Shown piece by piece: positions 32,911-33,330 of a DNA stretch of 33,330 bases. The first letter of the stretch is position 1. Each line of letters opens with the position of its first letter. Source of the DNA: a virus. The stretch covers positions 1-33,330 of the IMG/VR virus record IMGVR_UViG_3300021069_000006. One strand, 5' to 3'. Under the pieces are notes generated by a model. It searched no databases, was not told where the DNA came from, and saw nothing but the letters and a program-made list of their open reading frames with translations. The position numbers were made by a program, and so were the translations under genes.

Positions 32911-33311
32911 TTATCTTATCTTATACTTTGTTATGCTTATCTTATACTTTGTTATACTTTGTTATGCTGTGCTGTGCTTATCTTATACTTTGTTATGCTT
33001 ATCTTATCTTATGCTGTGCTTATCTTATCTTATACTTTGTTATGCTGTGCTGATGTTATGTTATGCTGTGCTGTGCTTATGCTGTGCTTATGCTGTGCTG
33101 ATGTTATGTTATGCTGTGCTTATCTTATCTTATACTTTGTTATGCTGTGCTGTGCTTATGTTATGCTGTGCTGTGCTGTGCTGTGCTGTGCTTATGTTAT
33201 GCTGTGCTGTGCTGTGCTGTGCTGTGCTGTGCTGTGCTGTGCTTATGTTATGCTGTGCTGTGCTGTGCTGTGCTGTGCTTATGTTATGCTGTGCTGTGCT
33301 TATGTTATGCT
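32911..33311. repeat. Degenerate 5/6-bp satellite array
   Basis: About 400 bases consist almost entirely of short words: TTATC, TGTGC (as GCTGT), TTATGC, and TTATAC followed by TTTG. The plus strand is T-rich and A-poor. The right half is mostly GCTGT runs broken by GCTTAT and GTTATG. Two forward frames stay open and give monotonous Cys/Leu/Tyr/Ala translations, which I regard as non-coding. The word TTATGCTT also ends each of the five repeats just upstream, so the array may have grown from that sequence. No other gene is seen from 32851 to 33330. Confidence 0.85.
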
Positions 33312-33330
33312 TATATATGTGATTGCATGA

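Noticed and set aside
32849-33330. Two long overlapping plus-strand frames coding Cys/Leu/Ala/Tyr-rich proteins
   Set aside because: They are translations of the short-word satellite. Different frames stay open only because the words lack stops, and no ribosome site is present.
1-33330. tRNA genes, integrase, lysis genes, attachment sites
   Set aside because: No T-loop-like GTTCGA words in a cloverleaf context, and no recognisable recombinase, holin or endolysin in the frames examined.

Overview
The window is part of an AT-rich genome of a tailed double-stranded DNA bacteriophage (or prophage). Almost every gene lies on the minus strand in one long late (virion assembly) operon, which reads from the right side of the window to the left. 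Shine-Dalgarno sites (AGGAG/AAGGAGG) precede most genes. ATGA and TAATG overlaps are common. TAA, TAG and TGA all serve as stops, so the code is standard. No sheath or contractile baseplate gene is seen, so a long non-contractile (siphovirus-type) tail is the best guess. The host cannot be named. Ordinary SD sites and a consensus-like TTGACA-17-TATAGT promoter suggest a bacterium with conventional sigma-70-type signals.

Layout in transcription order (right to left). 33330-32229 is gene-free: a T-rich 5/6-bp satellite (32911-33311), five direct repeats (32646-32850), a 48-bp repeat pair 60 bp apart (32338-32445), and possible operon promoters. 32228-31125 holds a probable small terminase, a zinc-ribbon protein and a small membrane protein. 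Next is the large terminase (31124-29199). A gene-free 743-bp gap (29198-28456) follows, with a near-consensus promoter and a sequence dense in helices: a likely large structured non-coding RNA of about 600 nt. Then come portal, a protease-scaffold fusion, decoration protein, E-type major capsid protein with an inserted domain, and head-completion genes (28455-22267).

At 22235-16431 a seven-gene block interrupts the virion genes. It holds a GT4-GT9 fusion glycosyltransferase, a 53-aa Cys-rich protein, a GT2-type enzyme, a radical-SAM/SPASM-like protein with an altered cysteine motif, a class I methyltransferase, a B12-binding-type radical SAM enzyme and a short GT-A-like protein. These genes overlap one another and are co-oriented with the structural genes. 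They look like a pathway that builds or modifies a glycan, perhaps on the virion.

The operon continues with neck and tail-terminator genes, a Zn-finger protein, a free-standing HNH/AP2 homing endonuclease and the tail tube. The tail assembly chaperone pair is joined by an A AAA AAC -1 frameshift. A 2669-aa tape measure follows, then tail-tip proteins: an InlB-like repeat protein and a LamG-type protein that runs off the left edge.

The most unusual items are the putative large RNA between terminase and portal, the glycan/radical-SAM block inside the assembly operon, the layered repeat region upstream of the operon, and a marked excess of the word AGGAT/ATCCT across the window.
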